64,000 bases of DNA. It comes from Mesorhizobium sp. J428 (GTDB lineage: Bacteria > Pseudomonadota > Alphaproteobacteria > Rhizobiales > Rhizobiaceae). Position 1 is the first letter of the stretch; every line of letters begins with the position of its first letter. The notes beneath the pieces are model-generated. The model worked only from the letters and a program-made list of their open reading frames with translations. It ran no database searches and was not told the origin of the DNA. Below, in pieces: positions 34,057-44,178 of this stretch. Both the position numbers and the translations under genes were made by a program. Where the stretch lies: positions 4,192,001-4,256,000 of the forward strand of contig NZ_JAJOMX010000001.1 in assembly GCF_024699925.1 (NCBI RefSeq). The letters are read 5' to 3'.

Positions 34057-34532
34057 TATTCTGCTGCTCCTTCGAAGTTGTCGCGCGGACGGCGCGGACC
34101 ACGGTCACCACCATCACGGTCGCCGCCGAAGCTGCGCGGCGGACGGTCGCCGCGTTCGCGGTCGCCGAAGCGGGACGGACGGTCGCCACGATCACCGCGG
34201 TCGTCGCGGTCGCGCTTCTGCAGCATCGCGGACTGGCCTTCCTCGTGCTTGTCGACCTTGATGGTCATGAAGCGGAGGACGTCTTCCGACAGGCCCATCT
34301 GACGCTCCATCTCCTTGACGGCGGCTGCCGGCGCGGTGATGTCCATCAGCGTGTAATACGCCTTGCGGTTCTTGTTGACGCGGTAGGTAAGGGACTTCAG
34401 TCCCCAGTTCTCGACCCGGCCCACCGAACCACCACCCGCGGAGATGACGCCCTTGTACTGTTCGACAAGTGCATCGACCTGCTGCGGCGAGAGGTCCTGC
34501 CGGGCAAGGAACACGTGCTCGTAAAGTGCCAT
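34056..34532 (-). CDS. rpsF: 30S ribosomal protein bS6
   Basis: 158 residues. The bS6 core ([20 protein letters not shown] ... [20 protein letters not shown] ... [12 protein letters not shown]) is followed by a ~50-residue tail rich in D-R-G repeats. Such tails are usual in alphaproteobacteria and may touch RNA. ATG 34532 matches the conserved N-terminus; the open frame extends to 34637 without family similarity. Confidence 0.97.
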   Translation of the reverse strand: MALYEHVFLARQDLSPQQVDALVEQYKGVISAGGGSVGRVENWGLKSLTYRVNKNRKAYYTLMDITAPAAAVKEMERQMGLSEDVLRFMTIKVDKHEEGQSAMLQKRDRDDRGDRGDRPSRFGDRERGDRPPRSFGGDRDGGDRGPRRPRDNFEGAAE

Positions 34533-34691
34533 TCGTTCTTTGCCTTTCTTCGTTTCCCTGTCGGTCCCGGCGGCAAAAGCCTCTGCAACTTCTCTTTGAC
34601 CCTCAGGGCGATCGCCGTTTGGGGAAGAAAGGAGCATGACGAGACGGTCGAGAGCGGAGACACGGGAGGCGGAAGGACTTTTCCTTCACGA

Positions 34692-34710
34692 CGGAGGCGT
34701 CAAGCCTCCG
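34692..34710 (-). terminator. Hairpin between the LTA-synthase-like gene and rpsF
   Basis: CGGAGGC and GCCTCCG (7-bp stem, 5-nt loop) lie 160-178 bp before rpsF and ~45 bp after the upstream gene on the minus strand. It may end the upstream transcript or be part of the rpsF leader, where bS6:bS18 feedback sites are known in other bacteria. I cannot identify that motif here. Confidence 0.4.
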
Positions 34711-34754
34711 GCCCTCCGTTCAGCCCCCAGCTGGGACCGGCAGATTGCGCGCGC

Positions 34755-36717
34755 TTATACAGGGTTTCGGGTGAATGGCAAGCCGTAGGGCCCTGCGATG
34801 AGCGGTCCGACCGGCGAACGCTTCGGGAAGAAGCGCTTGGCGCCGAACCTGTCGCCAAACAGCACGTCGTACTGCAGCAGGCGCATGTCCGAGATCAGCG
34901 GTTCGATCCTCTCGCTGCGCGACCAGTCGCGCACGTCCTTGCCCTGCGGGTCGATCAGGATGTGCCGGTCGACCACGCTGTAGCGCTCGTGCAGTTCGCC
35001 GAGCACGCCGGTGTAGTAGGGATGCTCAATGCCTGCCTGCCGCAGCACCAGCAGCGGCATGAAGGAGGGGCTCACCGTCCCGATATCCTTGGCCACGCCC
35101 TTGCGGTTCGACCAGACGACCAGCGGCGTCTCGCGCACCCGCTTCATCTCGTCCGCAGAACCGTTCCGCGGAGCGACATTGTCTTTCAGGAAGCCGGTGT
35201 TCACATAGGCAGGCCCGAGCGGCGGCAGATGGTCGCCGAAATAGGCGATCACGGTCGGGCGGTCGCGCTGTTCAGCCCACTCGATCAGCCGGCGGAACGA
35301 CTTGTCCGCATCGTGCATGCCTTCGGAGAAGGTGGCGATGGAACCGCGGGTCCAGTCGTCCTTGCCGCCCGAGACGCGAATGGACTCCTCCGGATAGCGT
35401 CCCGGCTCGTATGGACCGTGGCTCTGCAGCGTCACCGCGAACAGGAACAGCGGATCGGCCGCCTGATCGGCACGCGCGATGATCTGGTCGACGAGAGCCG
35501 CGTCGGAGACCAGCGTGCCGCGCTTCTCCATCGCGGGCAGGTTCTCGACCGAGCGGAAATCCTCGAAGCCGAACGCCTTGTAGACCTGGGCGCGGTTCCA
35601 GAACCACCCTTCGAACGGGTGCATCGCCTGCGTTTCATAGCCCTCGCTGGCGAGGAACGAGGCGAGCGTCGGCGCGCTGTTGCGCACATATTGCTGGGTA
35701 CGGGATGCTGCCATAAGGCAGAAAGGCGTTCGAAAAACCCGTCAGCGCCTCGAATTCCACATTGGCGGTCATGCCGCCGAACTCCGGCGAGAAGGTATGG
35801 CCGGACAGGTGCTCGCGGGTGAAGGCGAGCGGATCGGGCGTCAGCGTTACGCCGGGCAGGCGGGTCGGGTCCCAGAACGATTCGCTCATCACCATGATGA
35901 TGTCGGGGCGTTCCCGCGGCATCGAGATCGGCTGCAGTTCCGGCATGCCGATCTTCTGGATGGCCTCCTCCGAATAGCCCTTGGGCGCTGCGACCTTCGC
36001 CATTGGCACGTTGAGCGCGAAGGCGAGCGTGAAGCCGTTGTGCTGGTAGTTGGCCTTCTGGTCCCACATCATCGGGCTGATGCGCAGCCGATCGCGGGTC
36101 CAGGAGAAGGTGGAGTAGTCGAGGATCGATGCGTAGAGCGCCACCAGCGGCACGGCGACCGCGAGGCGCACGATCCGGGCCGACATCAGGATCGTCCGGC
36201 CGCGCCGGCGCCATCCGATCCAGGCGACCGGCACGAGGGCTGCGAGGGCGAGGAGCCCCAGCGCCATCAGGATCGCCGTTCCGATACGTTCGCGCACGAG
36301 CAGCGGCAGGAGTTCGAGGATCTGCCGGCTGTAGAGGAAATCGGTCGGATAAAGCGGGTCGCCAAGATAATAGGACTTCTGCAGACCGGTCGCCGCCAGG
36401 CCGAGCACCACCGGTGCCAGCACCAGCACGCCCATATGAAGCCGGCCGAGCAGGGCGTCCAGTGCGAGCAGCAGCAGGGTGAACAATGCCACCGTCGCCC
36501 AGGCCGGACGGTAGGGTTCGAAGAAGAAGAGAAAAGCTTCCCCGATCGATCCGCGCGCCACTGATTCGACCGCCAGCGTCAGCAGCGTGGCGATCAGTAC
36601 GGTGGTGGCGACGTTGCGGGCGGTTCCGAGGCAGTGCGCGGCGCGGCGCGAGAGATGGCCCCGGCGGCGGTGTTCGGACGCGAGAACCGTCCCATCGGCA
36701 GATGCATACTCAGACAA
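34755..36717 (-). CDS. LTA-synthase-like phosphoglycerol transferase, one-base frameshift
   Basis: Five hydrophobic segments in the first ~200 residues precede a periplasmic sulfatase-fold domain: DIIMVMSESFWDPTRLPG, the catalytic Thr region GGMTANVEFEALTG and metal ligands in AYFGDHLPPLG. The frame breaks after FLPYGSIPY. The continuation QQYVRNSAPTLASFLASEGY is in the next frame. Removing one C of CCC (plus-strand GGG 35696-35698) gives 653 residues. In Gram-negatives such enzymes move phosphoglycerol onto glucans or lipids, so cyclic glucan decoration is possible. It is probably intact in vivo. Confidence 0.82.
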
Positions 36718-36921
36718 TTCGCTATCCTCGGCCCGACTGTGGCGCCAAACGACACCTTGCGGTTGTCATGCAACTGTCACAAAAGGAAGGCGTTCCACAG
36801 CCGGCGCAATAAAGAATTGTTGCAACGCGTCATTTTCGGCTGCGGATGCGCGGCAGCGCCGGGCTTGACTCCGCGCACCGCGCTGCGCCACACGGGCGTC
36901 GAGACGAAACCGGAGAAATCC

Positions 36922-37863
36922 ATGTCGATCGCGTTCACATTTCCGGGCCAGGGCAGCCAGGCCGTCGGAATGGGCAAGGATCTGGCCGACGCGTTTCCCG
37001 AGGCGCGCGAGGTCTTCCGCGAGGTCGACGACGCGCTGGGCGAGAAGCTCTCTTCTCTTATGTGGGAAGGGCCGGAGGAAACGCTGACGCTGACGGCCAA
37101 CGCGCAGCCGGCGCTGATGGCCGTCTCGATGGCCGCGATCCGTGTTCTCGAAGCCCGCGGCGTCACCGTGCTTGATCACGTCGCCTATGTCGCCGGCCAT
37201 TCGCTCGGCGAATATTCCGCGCTCTGCGCTGCCGGCATGCTGTCGCTCTCCGACACGGCCAGGCTGCTGCGCATCCGTGGCAATGCCATGCAGGCGGCGG
37301 TTCCGGTGGGAGAGGGGGCTATGGCGGCGATCATCGGGCTGGAGCCCGTCGACGTCGAGGCGGCCTGCGCCGAGGCCGGCAAGGGCTCGGTCTGTCAGAT
37401 CGCCAACGACAATGGCGGCGGCCAGCTCGTCATCTCCGGTGCCAAGGCCGCCGTCGAGCAGGCGGCGAAACTGTGCACCGAGAAGGGCGCCAAGCGGGCG
37501 CTGATGCTCTCTGTCTCCGCTCCCTTCCATTCCGCCCTGATGGCGCCGGCCGCTGACGCCATGCGCGAGGCGCTTGCCAAGGTCGCGAAAAACCCGCCGG
37601 TCGTGCCGGTGATCTCCAACGTCGTCGTCCAGCCGCTGACCGATGCCGAAGAGATCGCGCGCCGCCTCGTGGAGCAGGTCACCGGCCGCGTCCGCTGGCG
37701 CGAAACGGTCGAGTGGTTCGCCGCCAACAATATTTCCACGCTGTACGAGATCGGCTCCGGCAAGGTGCTTTCGGGCCTCGCCCGTCGCATCAACCGTGAC
37801 ATCGCGACCGCCAATGTCGGCACGCCCGCCGATATCGAGGCGGCCGTCGCGCAGCTCGCTTAG
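36922..37863 (+). CDS. fabD: Malonyl-CoA:ACP transacylase
   Basis: 313 residues. FTFPGQGSQAVGMGKDL opens the protein. The active serine S94 lies in AGHSLGEYSA, and the conserved Arg and His (IRGNAMQ; SAPFHSALM) are present. It loads malonyl groups onto ACP for fatty acid elongation. ATG 36922 has GGAG upstream; a longer frame from 36634 is not conserved. It opens the fabD-fabG-acpP-fabF cluster. Confidence 0.97.
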   Translation: MSIAFTFPGQGSQAVGMGKDLADAFPEAREVFREVDDALGEKLSSLMWEGPEETLTLTANAQPALMAVSMAAIRVLEARGVTVLDHVAYVAGHSLGEYSALCAAGMLSLSDTARLLRIRGNAMQAAVPVGEGAMAAIIGLEPVDVEAACAEAGKGSVCQIANDNGGGQLVISGAKAAVEQAAKLCTEKGAKRALMLSVSAPFHSALMAPAADAMREALAKVAKNPPVVPVISNVVVQPLTDAEEIARRLVEQVTGRVRWRETVEWFAANNISTLYEIGSGKVLSGLARRINRDIATANVGTPADIEAAVAQLA

Positions 37864-37913
37864 GCATTCAACCTCCGGCGTCTGCCGGATGGCCAACCGA
37901 TGGGAGTTACCCC

Positions 37914-38651
37914 ATGTTCGATCTGTCCGGGCGCAAGGCGCTGGTGACCGGCGCAACCGGCGGCCTCGGCGAGGCGATCGCCCGTGCGCTGCATGCGCAG
38001 GGCGCGACCGTGGGCATCCACGGGACGCGCCAGGAAAAGCTGGAGGCGCTGGCGGCCGATCTCGGCGACCGGGTCAAGCTCTTCCCGGCCGACCTCGGCA
38101 ACCGCGAAGAGGTGAAGCAGCTCGGCCAGAAGGCAGAGGCTGAGCTCGGCGGCGTCGACATCCTCGTCAACAATGCCGGCATCACCCGCGACGGGCTGTT
38201 CGTGCGCATGTCGGATGACGACTGGGACAAGGTGCTCGAGGTCAATCTCGGCTCGGTCTTCCGGCTGACGCGCGAACTCACGCATCCGATGATGCGCCGC
38301 CGCTATGGCCGTATCGTCAACATCACCTCCGTCGTCGGCGTCACCGGCAATCCCGGCCAGGCCAACTATTGCGCCTCGAAGGCGGGCATGATTGGCTTCA
38401 CCAAGTCGCTGGCGCAGGAGATCGCCAGCCGCAACATCACGGTGAATTGCGTCGCGCCCGGCTTCATCGAATCCGCGATGACCGAGAAGCTCAACGAGAA
38501 GCAGAAAGAGGCGATCCTCGGCTCCGTACCGGTGAAGCGCATGGGCGTTGGAGCCGACATCGCGGCCGCCGTGCTCTATCTCGCCTCTTCGGAAGCCGCC
38601 TACGTCACCGGCCAGACGCTGCACGTCAATGGCGGCATGGCGATGATTTGA
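37914..38651 (+). CDS. fabG: 3-oxoacyl-ACP reductase
   Basis: 245 residues. An SDR fold with TGATGGLGEAIARAL for NADPH, NNAGITRDGLFVRM, Ser in ITSVVGVTG, YCASKAG for Tyr/Lys and a VNGGMAMI end. It reduces 3-ketoacyl-ACP in the elongation cycle. It sits 50 bp after fabD. Confidence 0.97.
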   Translation: MFDLSGRKALVTGATGGLGEAIARALHAQGATVGIHGTRQEKLEALAADLGDRVKLFPADLGNREEVKQLGQKAEAELGGVDILVNNAGITRDGLFVRMSDDDWDKVLEVNLGSVFRLTRELTHPMMRRRYGRIVNITSVVGVTGNPGQANYCASKAGMIGFTKSLAQEIASRNITVNCVAPGFIESAMTEKLNEKQKEAILGSVPVKRMGVGADIAAAVLYLASSEAAYVTGQTLHVNGGMAMI

Positions 38652-38862
38652 GCACGTTGGAAATGCCGCTTTTCGCCTTGGACGCGGTGGTTTTTTCGTG
38701 TAATTCCGCGCTCGACCCCATCGGCGAAGCATGTTTCGACGCTGCAGGTGCCGTCTCCGGAGGCCTCGGGCTCCGTGGTGGACGGTAAGTCTTTTCAGCT
38801 TGATTAGCGGCAATCCGGTCGCTAACGAGGTTCAAACAAACGTGAATACGAGGGATGCCCCA

Positions 38863-39099
38863 ATGAGCGACACCGCAGAACGCGTGAAGAAGATCGTCGT
38901 CGAGCATCTCGGCGTCGATGCCGAGAAGGTCACCGAAGGCGCGAGCTTCATCGACGATCTGGGCGCTGACAGCCTGGATACGGTCGAACTGGTCATGGCG
39001 TTCGAGGAAGAGTTCGGCGTCGAGATCCCGGACGACGCGGCCGAGACCATCCTCACGGTCGGCGACGCTGTGAAGTATATCGAAAAGGCCTCGGCCTGA
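38863..39099 (+). CDS. acpP: Acyl carrier protein
   Basis: 78 residues, very acidic. Phosphopantetheine attaches at S37 in [10 protein letters not shown]. Helix II and III ([20 protein letters not shown]) are standard. It carries growing acyl chains. ATG 38863 follows an AGGGATG leader; the upstream open frame from 38731 is not conserved. A UUCG-loop hairpin follows the gene. Confidence 0.97.
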   Translation: MSDTAERVKKIVVEHLGVDAEKVTEGASFIDDLGADSLDTVELVMAFEEEFGVEIPDDAAETILTVGDAVKYIEKASA

Positions 39100-39108
39100 G
39101 TTCGGCTC

Positions 39109-39131
39109 GGGCGCGCTTCGGCGCGCCCTTT
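39109..39131 (+). terminator. UUCG-loop hairpin between acpP and fabF
   Basis: GGGCGCGC (39109-39116) and GCGCGCCC (39121-39128) close a TTCG tetraloop, followed by TTTC. The stem is very stable but the T-run is short, so it may be a partial terminator or a processing/stability element that leaves acpP mRNA in excess over fabF. Confidence 0.65.
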
Positions 39132-39169
39132 CGGGCCGCATCAGATTCCTTGAGACAAGAGAGACCTGA

Positions 39170-40432
39170 ATGAGGCGCGTCGTCGTTACCGGCATGGGTC
39201 TGCTGTCACCCTATGGGGTCGGCGTCGAACATGGCTGGCAACAGCTTCTCTCCGGCAAGAGTGCGGCCCGCACGATCGACAAGTTCGACGTCTCGGACCT
39301 GCCCTGCAAGATCGCCTGCAGCATTCCCCGCGGCGACGGCAGCGACAATACCTTCAATCCCGATCAGTTCCTCGAGCCCAAGGAACAGCGCAAGATCGGC
39401 GATTTCATCATCTATGGCATCGCCGCCGCCGACGAGGCGCTGAAGGATGCCGGCTGGTCGCCGCAGACGGCGGAAGACCAGAACGCCACCGGCGTTATGA
39501 TCGGCTGCGGCATCGGCGGCATCGAGGGAATCTCCGAGCAGACGCTGGTGCTGGAGCAGCGCGGCCCGCGCCGCGTCACGCCGTTCTTCATTCCCGGCAA
39601 CATCATCAACCTCGTCTCCGGCCAGGTCTCGATCCGCCACAAGCTCAAGGGGCCGAACCATGCCGTGGTCACCGCCTGCTCGACGGGCGCGCATGCGATC
39701 GGCGACGCCGCGCGCCTCGTCATGCTCGGCGACGCCGACGTCATGGTCGCGGGCGGCACCGAATCGCCGATCACCCGCCTTTCGATCGCCGGCTTCTCCG
39801 CCTGCCGTGCGCTGTCGACCGGATGGAACGACACGCCCGAGAAGGCCTCGCGTCCCTACGACCGCGACCGTGACGGCTTCGTCATGGGCGAGGGCGCCGG
39901 CATCGTCGTGCTCGAGGAACTGGAGCATGCCAAGGCGCGCGGCGCCAAGATCTACGCCGAATGGACCGGCTACGGCATGTCGGGCGACGCCTACCACATC
40001 ACCGCCCCGGCGGAGGACGGCGACGGCGCGTTCCGCTCGATGAGCGCTGCGCTGAAGCGCGCGAAGATTTCCGCCGCCGACATCGACTACATCAATGCTC
40101 ACGGCACCTCCACGATGGCCGACACGATCGAGCTCGGCGCGGTCGAGCGCCTGCTCGGCAATGCCGCCTCGCGGGTGTCGATGTCGTCGACGAAGTCGTC
40201 GATCGGCCACCTTCTCGGCGCGGCCGGTTCGGCCGAGGCGATCTTCTCGATCCTGGCGATTCGCGACAACGTCGCGCCTGCGACGATCAACCTGGACAAT
40301 CCGTCCGCCGAGACGCCGATCGACCTCGTTCCGAACACGCCGCGCAAGCGCGAGATCAACACCGTCCTGTCGAACTCCTTCGGCTTCGGCGGAACCAACG
40401 CATCGCTGATATTCCAGCGTTATGCGGGTTGA
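39170..40432 (+). CDS. fabF: 3-oxoacyl-ACP synthase II
   Basis: 420 residues, thiolase fold. Active Cys170 is in VVTACSTGAHAIG, the two histidines in INAHGTSTMADT and SSIGHLLGAAG, and a C-terminal NSFGFGGTNASLIF loop. It condenses malonyl-ACP with acyl-ACP. It completes the fatty acid cluster and precedes mltG by 107 bp. Confidence 0.97.
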   Translation: MRRVVVTGMGLLSPYGVGVEHGWQQLLSGKSAARTIDKFDVSDLPCKIACSIPRGDGSDNTFNPDQFLEPKEQRKIGDFIIYGIAAADEALKDAGWSPQTAEDQNATGVMIGCGIGGIEGISEQTLVLEQRGPRRVTPFFIPGNIINLVSGQVSIRHKLKGPNHAVVTACSTGAHAIGDAARLVMLGDADVMVAGGTESPITRLSIAGFSACRALSTGWNDTPEKASRPYDRDRDGFVMGEGAGIVVLEELEHAKARGAKIYAEWTGYGMSGDAYHITAPAEDGDGAFRSMSAALKRAKISAADIDYINAHGTSTMADTIELGAVERLLGNAASRVSMSSTKSSIGHLLGAAGSAEAIFSILAIRDNVAPATINLDNPSAETPIDLVPNTPRKREINTVLSNSFGFGGTNASLIFQRYAG

Positions 40433-40490
40433 GCCGGACTGCTCCCAAGGTCCGGCCGGCGACCTGCTTGTTGCGTCAATTTCGCCATAT

Positions 40491-40506
40491 TCGACATTAG
40501 TGTCGA
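40491..40506. promoter_or_regulatory. Small inverted repeat upstream of mltG
   Basis: TCGACA and TGTCGA are perfect 6-bp arms around TTAG, 34 bp before the mltG start. It could be an operator but may be chance; no regulator is indicated. Confidence 0.3.
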
Positions 40507-40539
40507 GGCCCTGTTGCACCTGACCAAGAGCGCGGAACG

Positions 40540-41748
40540 ATGAGCACAAACCCATCGGATACCGGCAGCTTCGGCACTCGCCCCGATGCTCCGAACCCGA
40601 TCGTCCCAAAGTCTGCGAGCGAGGCGCTGCGCCCGACGCCCGGCACCCCGCCACCGCGGCGCTCGCGCCGGGCGCGCAGCCAGTTCGTCATCTTCATGAA
40701 CTTCGTCATGTCGGCGATCGTCCTGGTCACAATCGGCGCCGGCGCCGCGGTCTGGTACGGCAAATACGTCTTCGAGGGACCCGGCCCGTCGACCAAAAAC
40801 GACACTGTCCTCATCAAGCCAAACACCGGCGTCAACGACATCGCCCTTCTGCTGGAGCGCAACAGGCTGATCAGCGACGCCAACATCTTCCGCCTCGGTG
40901 TGCGCGCCTACGGCAATGATTCGGCGCTCAAGGCCGGCGAATACGAGGTGAAGGCCGGCGCCTCCATGCGCGACATCATGGAACTCCTGAAGAGCGGCAA
41001 GTCGCTGCTCTACTCGCTGACCCTGCCGGAAGGGCTGACGGTCGAGCAGGCCTTCTCGCGGATCGCGACCAACGAGGCGCTGACCGGCGAAATGCCGGAC
41101 GAGATGCCGCCAGAAGGGGCGCTGATCGCCGACACCCAGCGCGTCACCCGCGGCACCACGCGCAAGGAAGTCATCGCCAAGATGATCGAGGAGCAGAAGG
41201 AGCTGGTCGAAAGCATCTGGGCCCGCCGCGCCCCCGACCTGCCGCTGAAGGACATCAACGAGTTCGTCACGCTGGCCTCGATCGTCGAGAAGGAGACGGG
41301 CATCGCCGACGAGCGCTCGCGCGTGGCGGCGGTCTTCATCAACCGCCTCAACAAGGGCATGCGGCTGCAGTCCGATCCGACGATCGTCTACGGCATCTAC
41401 GGCGGCAAGGGCAAACCGGCGGACAAGCCGATCACGCGCTCCGACATCGACAAGCCGACGCCCTACAACACCTACGCCATCAACGGCCTGCCGCCGGGAC
41501 CGATCGCCAATCCGGGCCGCGCGGCGCTGGAAGCCGTGGCCAACCCCTCCAAGACGGACGACCTCTACTTCGTGGCGGATGGCACGGGCGGCCACGTCTT
41601 CGCCGCGACGCTGGACGAGCACAACGAGAACGTCGCCCGCTGGCGGCAGGTCGAGAAGAAGCAGGCCGAGGAGGCCGCCAAGGCTGCCGCCGAGGCTGCC
41701 AAGGCGGGTGCGGTCGGAACGACCGGCTCGACCGGCACGAGCCAGTGA
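40540..41748 (+). CDS. mltG: Endolytic transglycosylase MltG
   Basis: 402 residues. A Pro-rich cytoplasmic head (~1-45) is followed by one membrane helix at about 50-75 (FVIFMNFVMSAIVLVTIGAG), a LysM-like region and the YceG domain. The catalytic Glu lies in SIVEKETGIADERSRVA, with LQSDPTIVYG and YNTYAINGLPPGPIANPG conserved. It cuts nascent glycan strands and sets their length in peptidoglycan synthesis. An Ala/Lys-rich tail follows the domain. Confidence 0.95.
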   Translation: MSTNPSDTGSFGTRPDAPNPIVPKSASEALRPTPGTPPPRRSRRARSQFVIFMNFVMSAIVLVTIGAGAAVWYGKYVFEGPGPSTKNDTVLIKPNTGVNDIALLLERNRLISDANIFRLGVRAYGNDSALKAGEYEVKAGASMRDIMELLKSGKSLLYSLTLPEGLTVEQAFSRIATNEALTGEMPDEMPPEGALIADTQRVTRGTTRKEVIAKMIEEQKELVESIWARRAPDLPLKDINEFVTLASIVEKETGIADERSRVAAVFINRLNKGMRLQSDPTIVYGIYGGKGKPADKPITRSDIDKPTPYNTYAINGLPPGPIANPGRAALEAVANPSKTDDLYFVADGTGGHVFAATLDEHNENVARWRQVEKKQAEEAAKAAAEAAKAGAVGTTGSTGTSQ

Positions 41749-41791
41749 CGGCGGCCGCCGGCCGGCGGCATCGATGACGTTGGGGGACCAC

Positions 41792-42679
41792 ATGGCGCTT
41801 CAGAGCATGACCGGCTTCGCGCGGGCGGGCGCAAGCCTCGCCGGCACCACGATCGCCTGGGAGGCGCGCTCGGTGAACGGCAAGGGGCTCGACGTGCGCC
41901 TGCGCCTGCCGCCCGGCTTCGACCGGCTCGAAATGCCGGCTCGTCAGGCTGCGCAGAAGCGGTTCTCGCGCGGCAATGTCCAGGCCACGCTCACCCTGAC
42001 GCGCGTCGGCATTACGGCACAGCCGGTTGTCAACGAGGAGTTCCTCAAGGACGTCGCCTCGCTCGCCAAGCGCCTGGAAAGCCAGTTCGGCTGTGCGCCG
42101 CCCACGGCCGACGGTCTGCTGGCGCTCCGCGGCGTGCTCGAGATCCCCGAGGCCGCGGTGTCCGAGGAGGAGACGGCGCGGACCGATGCGGAGATCCTGT
42201 CGGTGCTCGACCGCGCCCTCGACGGGCTCGTCGCTGCGCGCGAACATGAAGGCGTAGCACTCAGGCAGCTTCTGCTCGGCCATCTCGACACGATCGAGCA
42301 GCTGACGCTGCGCGCCGAGGCCGATGGTTCGCGCGAGCCGGCTGCGATCCGCGAGCGCATTGCCCAGCAGGTCAGGCTGCTGATCGACGCCGCTCCCTCG
42401 CTCGACGAGCAGCGCCTGCACACCGAGGCCGCGTTCCTCGCGACCAAGGCCGACATACGCGAGGAGATCGACCGGCTGAAGACGCATGTCGCCTCCGGCC
42501 GCGCACTGCTGGATTCGGGCACGGCCGCAGGCCGCAAGCTCGATTTCCTGGCGCAGGAATTCAATCGCGAATCGAACACGCTTTGCTCTAAATCGAACGC
42601 CGCGTCGGTGACGGCGATCGGCCTTGAACTGAAGGCGGTCGTCGACCAGTTCCGCGAGCAGGTCCAGAATCTGGAGTAG
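41792..42679 (+). CDS. YicC/YloC family endoribonuclease
   Basis: 295 residues. The N-terminal YicC motif SMTGFARAGA and SVNGKGLDVRLRLPPGFD, plus the C-terminal DUF1732 part (GRKLDFLAQEFNRESNTLCS, then LELKAVVDQFREQVQNLE), are complete. E. coli YicC is an RNase acting in sRNA turnover. ATG 41792 follows GGGGGA; ATG 41774 is less well placed. gmk begins 3 bp downstream, the common YicC-gmk pairing. Confidence 0.92.
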   Translation: MALQSMTGFARAGASLAGTTIAWEARSVNGKGLDVRLRLPPGFDRLEMPARQAAQKRFSRGNVQATLTLTRVGITAQPVVNEEFLKDVASLAKRLESQFGCAPPTADGLLALRGVLEIPEAAVSEEETARTDAEILSVLDRALDGLVAAREHEGVALRQLLLGHLDTIEQLTLRAEADGSREPAAIRERIAQQVRLLIDAAPSLDEQRLHTEAAFLATKADIREEIDRLKTHVASGRALLDSGTAAGRKLDFLAQEFNRESNTLCSKSNAASVTAIGLELKAVVDQFREQVQNLE

Positions 42680-42682
42680 GAC

Positions 42683-43339
42683 ATGACCGGCGAGAGAGCC
42701 TCATCCGGCATCAGGCGTCGCGGCCTGATGCTCGTCCTGTCTTCCCCTTCGGGGGCGGGCAAGTCGACGATCGCGCGCAATCTTCTGGAGAACGATCCGG
42801 GGTTGGAACTGTCGGTCAGCGTCACCACCCGCCCGCGCCGGCCCAGCGAGATAGACGGCGTGCATTACCACTTCATCTCGCAGCGGGATTTCGACCGGCT
42901 GCGCGACACCGACGCGCTGCTCGAATGGGCCGAGGTGCACGGCAATTGCTACGGCACACCGCGCGAGCCGGCCGAGGCCGCCATGGCCGATGGCCGCGAC
43001 ATGCTGTTCGACATCGACTGGCAGGGGGCGGAGCAGCTGGATGAGAAGATGCGCGCCGACATCGTCTCGATCTTCATCCTGCCGCCCTCGATGGGCGAGC
43101 TGAAGACGCGGCTGCGCCGGCGCGCCGAAGACACCGACGCGGTGATCGAGAAGCGCCTGGCCAATGCCCGCGTCGAGATCGAGCACTGGCGCGCCTACGA
43201 CTACGTCGTCGTCAACGACGATCTCAACCGCGCCTATTCGGAGGTCAGGTCGATCGTCACGGCCGAGCGCCTGCGCCGCGACCGCCGGCCGGGCCTGTTC
43301 GACTTCGTGACGAAGCTGCTGGACGAGAAGGCCGGCTGA
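42683..43339 (+). CDS. gmk: Guanylate kinase
   Basis: 218 residues. P-loop [13 protein letters not shown]-binding [18 protein letters not shown] and [15 protein letters not shown], then the lid and ALA-x-I-E-H-like end. It converts GMP to GDP using ATP. It is the last plus-strand gene before the convergent rsmA, 5 bp away. Confidence 0.97.
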   Translation: MTGERASSGIRRRGLMLVLSSPSGAGKSTIARNLLENDPGLELSVSVTTRPRRPSEIDGVHYHFISQRDFDRLRDTDALLEWAEVHGNCYGTPREPAEAAMADGRDMLFDIDWQGAEQLDEKMRADIVSIFILPPSMGELKTRLRRRAEDTDAVIEKRLANARVEIEHWRAYDYVVVNDDLNRAYSEVRSIVTAERLRRDRRPGLFDFVTKLLDEKAG

Positions 43340-43344
43340 ACCGG

Positions 43345-44178
43345 CTATCCGAGTGCGTTCGCCAGCCTGACGAATTCCTCCACGCTCAGCGTCTCCGCCC
43401 GCCGCGTCCCGTCGATGCGGGCCTCGGCCAGCAGCGCCTCGCCGCCGACCGCCTTCAGGCTCTGCCGCAGCATCTTGCGCCGTTGGCCGAACGCGGCCTG
43501 CGTGACCCGCTCGAGCTTGCGCAGTTCCGCGGGCAGGGGCGCTTGCTTCGGCACCAGATGAACCACCGACGAAGTGACCTTGGGCGGCGGCCAGAAGGCC
43601 TGCGGTGAGATGTCGAAGGCGATCCGCGAATCCGCCCGCCAGCCGGCCAGCACGCCGAGCCGGCCATAGGCGTCGTCGCCGGCCTTGGCCACGACGCGCT
43701 CCGCCACTTCCTTCTGGAACATCAGCGTCAGCGATCGATAGAAGGGCGGCCAGGCGACAACTGTCAGCCATTTCACCAGCAGCTCCGTGCCGATGTTGTA
43801 GGGCAGGTTGGCGACGATGCGCACGTCGTCCACGCCTTCGACGAGGCCGGCATAGTCGATGTCGAGCGCATCACCGGAAATGACCTCCAGCCGCCCGGGA
43901 TAGGCGTCGGCGATCTCGGCCAGCGCCGGCAGGCAGCGCTCGTCGCGCTCGATGGCGATCACCTTTGCCGCCTTGTGCATCAGCAGCGCCCGCGTCAGCC
44001 CGCCGGGCCCGGGCCCGATCTCGATGACCGTCGCGCCTGACAGGTCGCCCGCCGCGCGGGCCACCTTGCCGGTCAGGTTGAGGTCGAGCAGGAAGTTCTG
44101 GCCGAGCGACTTCTTCGCCGCCAGCCCATGCCGCTCGATCACCTCTCGCAGCGGCGGCAGGCCGTCGATGGCGCTCAT
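43345..44178 (-). CDS. rsmA: 16S rRNA dimethyladenosine transferase RsmA
   Basis: 277 residues. [14 protein letters not shown] at the start, SAM motif [15 protein letters not shown] and catalytic [15 protein letters not shown]. It dimethylates two adjacent adenines near the 3' end of 16S rRNA; its loss gives kasugamycin resistance in E. coli. The start overlaps the pdxA stop by 4 bp. Confidence 0.96.
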   Translation of the reverse strand: MSAIDGLPPLREVIERHGLAAKKSLGQNFLLDLNLTGKVARAAGDLSGATVIEIGPGPGGLTRALLMHKAAKVIAIERDERCLPALAEIADAYPGRLEVISGDALDIDYAGLVEGVDDVRIVANLPYNIGTELLVKWLTVVAWPPFYRSLTLMFQKEVAERVVAKAGDDAYGRLGVLAGWRADSRIAFDISPQAFWPPPKVTSSVVHLVPKQAPLPAELRKLERVTQAAFGQRRKMLRQSLKAVGGEALLAEARIDGTRRAETLSVEEFVRLANALG

